Source: Aphelocoma coerulescens (Eukaryota > Chordata > Aves > Passeriformes > Corvidae). Taken from it: 64,000 nt of DNA. A program made the position numbers and the translations under genes. Location: contig NC_091023.1 of assembly GCF_041296385.1 (NCBI RefSeq), positions 8,370,924 to 8,434,923 of the forward strand. The letters are read 5' to 3'. Each line of letters begins with the position of its first letter. The stretch's first letter is position 1. This document shows positions 63,588 through 64,000 of the stretch, one piece after another. The notes under the pieces are model-generated. The model was not told the DNA's origin, did not search any database, and saw only the letters and a program-made list of their open reading frames with translations.

Positions 63588-64000
63588 AAGGGTTAATACT
63601 TAAACTCATTACTTTCTTAGAGTGGGGAAAAAAGTTAGATTTTAGATAGACACCACCTTACTAATAACAGATCAGGGAGCATATTACTTAGAGCACATGA
63701 CTGTTGTATCTGTGCTGTGGATCTTGTATTTTCATTTCTTCCCATGTAGCCTGAGTAGACTCACAGAGGTACAGTGGAACGTGCATATACCTTTATCTAC
63801 TTAGCTTAGCAAAATCCAGCAAAGATTAAACATGGAATAATCTCAGAATGTAATGACTGATATAAAAATAGAATTACTTTAGAACTATAAAAGCAGACCT
63901 TAAATGCAGGTATAGGGGTAGTATCTAAAACTATTTAATTTTATTTTAAGAAGTAAAGAAACCTCCACATTAAAACATGTCAATATTTCAAATTTATAAT
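63588..64000. other. Gene-free unique sequence, right edge
   Basis: AT-rich sequence with no recognisable feature. Confidence 0.6.

Noticed and set aside
63382..63609. Lysine/arginine-rich minus-strand frame resembling a nuclear basic protein
   Set aside because: It is the translation of the polypyrimidine tract on the opposite strand.
1..64000. CRISPR array, prophage, insertion sequence or bacterial operon
   Set aside because: No regularly spaced direct repeats, no bacterial gene density and clear avian CR1 elements; the DNA is vertebrate.
1..64000. Endogenous retrovirus (LTR pair, gag/pol remnants)
   Set aside because: I saw no matching long direct repeats and no reverse-transcriptase, protease or integrase motifs of retroviral type. 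A solo LTR of an unfamiliar family could still be missed by eye.

Overview
The window is vertebrate nuclear DNA, and almost certainly avian. The diagnostic evidence is several 5'-truncated CR1 (chicken repeat 1) LINE copies. Two are easy to recognise: 2441-3137 and 27964-28292. Both lie on the minus strand, so the sequence at their left edges (around 2441 and 27964) is the reverse complement of the ATTCTATG-type CR1 3' tail. The rest fits a bird: AT-rich DNA, few CpGs, low repeat load, no Alu- or L1-like SINE/LINE sequence, and scattered G/T-rich tracts. I cannot name the species.

I found no protein-coding gene, pseudogene, tRNA, rRNA, CRISPR array or bacterial-type operon. The open reading frames are short (longest 162 codons), overlap on both strands, do not encode any family I recognise, and show no linked exon structure. 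This is what chance gives in 64 kb of AT-rich DNA. The window is therefore either an intergenic gene desert or the inside of a very large intron; sequence alone cannot say which.

Layout: 1-2440 is unique sequence with a two-state hairpin at 1831-1862. 2441-3137 is a CR1 copy with a broken ORF2 remnant. 3.1-24.6 kb is unique AT-rich DNA containing a homeobox-type TAATTA pair (7921-7951), a TATA/kB-like motif pair (16129-16152) and a SOX-plus-octamer cluster (20226-20248). 24.6-28.3 kb holds an old CR1 and a younger CR1. 28.3-48.5 kb is mostly unique, with a 90% A/C tract (38690-38871). 48.5-52.1 kb holds a decayed forward CR1-like copy, a G/T tract with a G-quadruplex-type motif, and a possible ancient amniote repeat. 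The last 5 kb contains two GC-richer patches (59870-60560 and 63040-63340) and a long polypyrimidine tract (63478-63587).

No new multi-gene system is visible. The points most worth a second look are the regulatory-looking motif clusters, an apparent excess of octamer (ATGCAAAT) sites, the strand-asymmetric low-complexity tracts, and the GC-richer patches near the right edge. All need comparative or functional data to mean anything.
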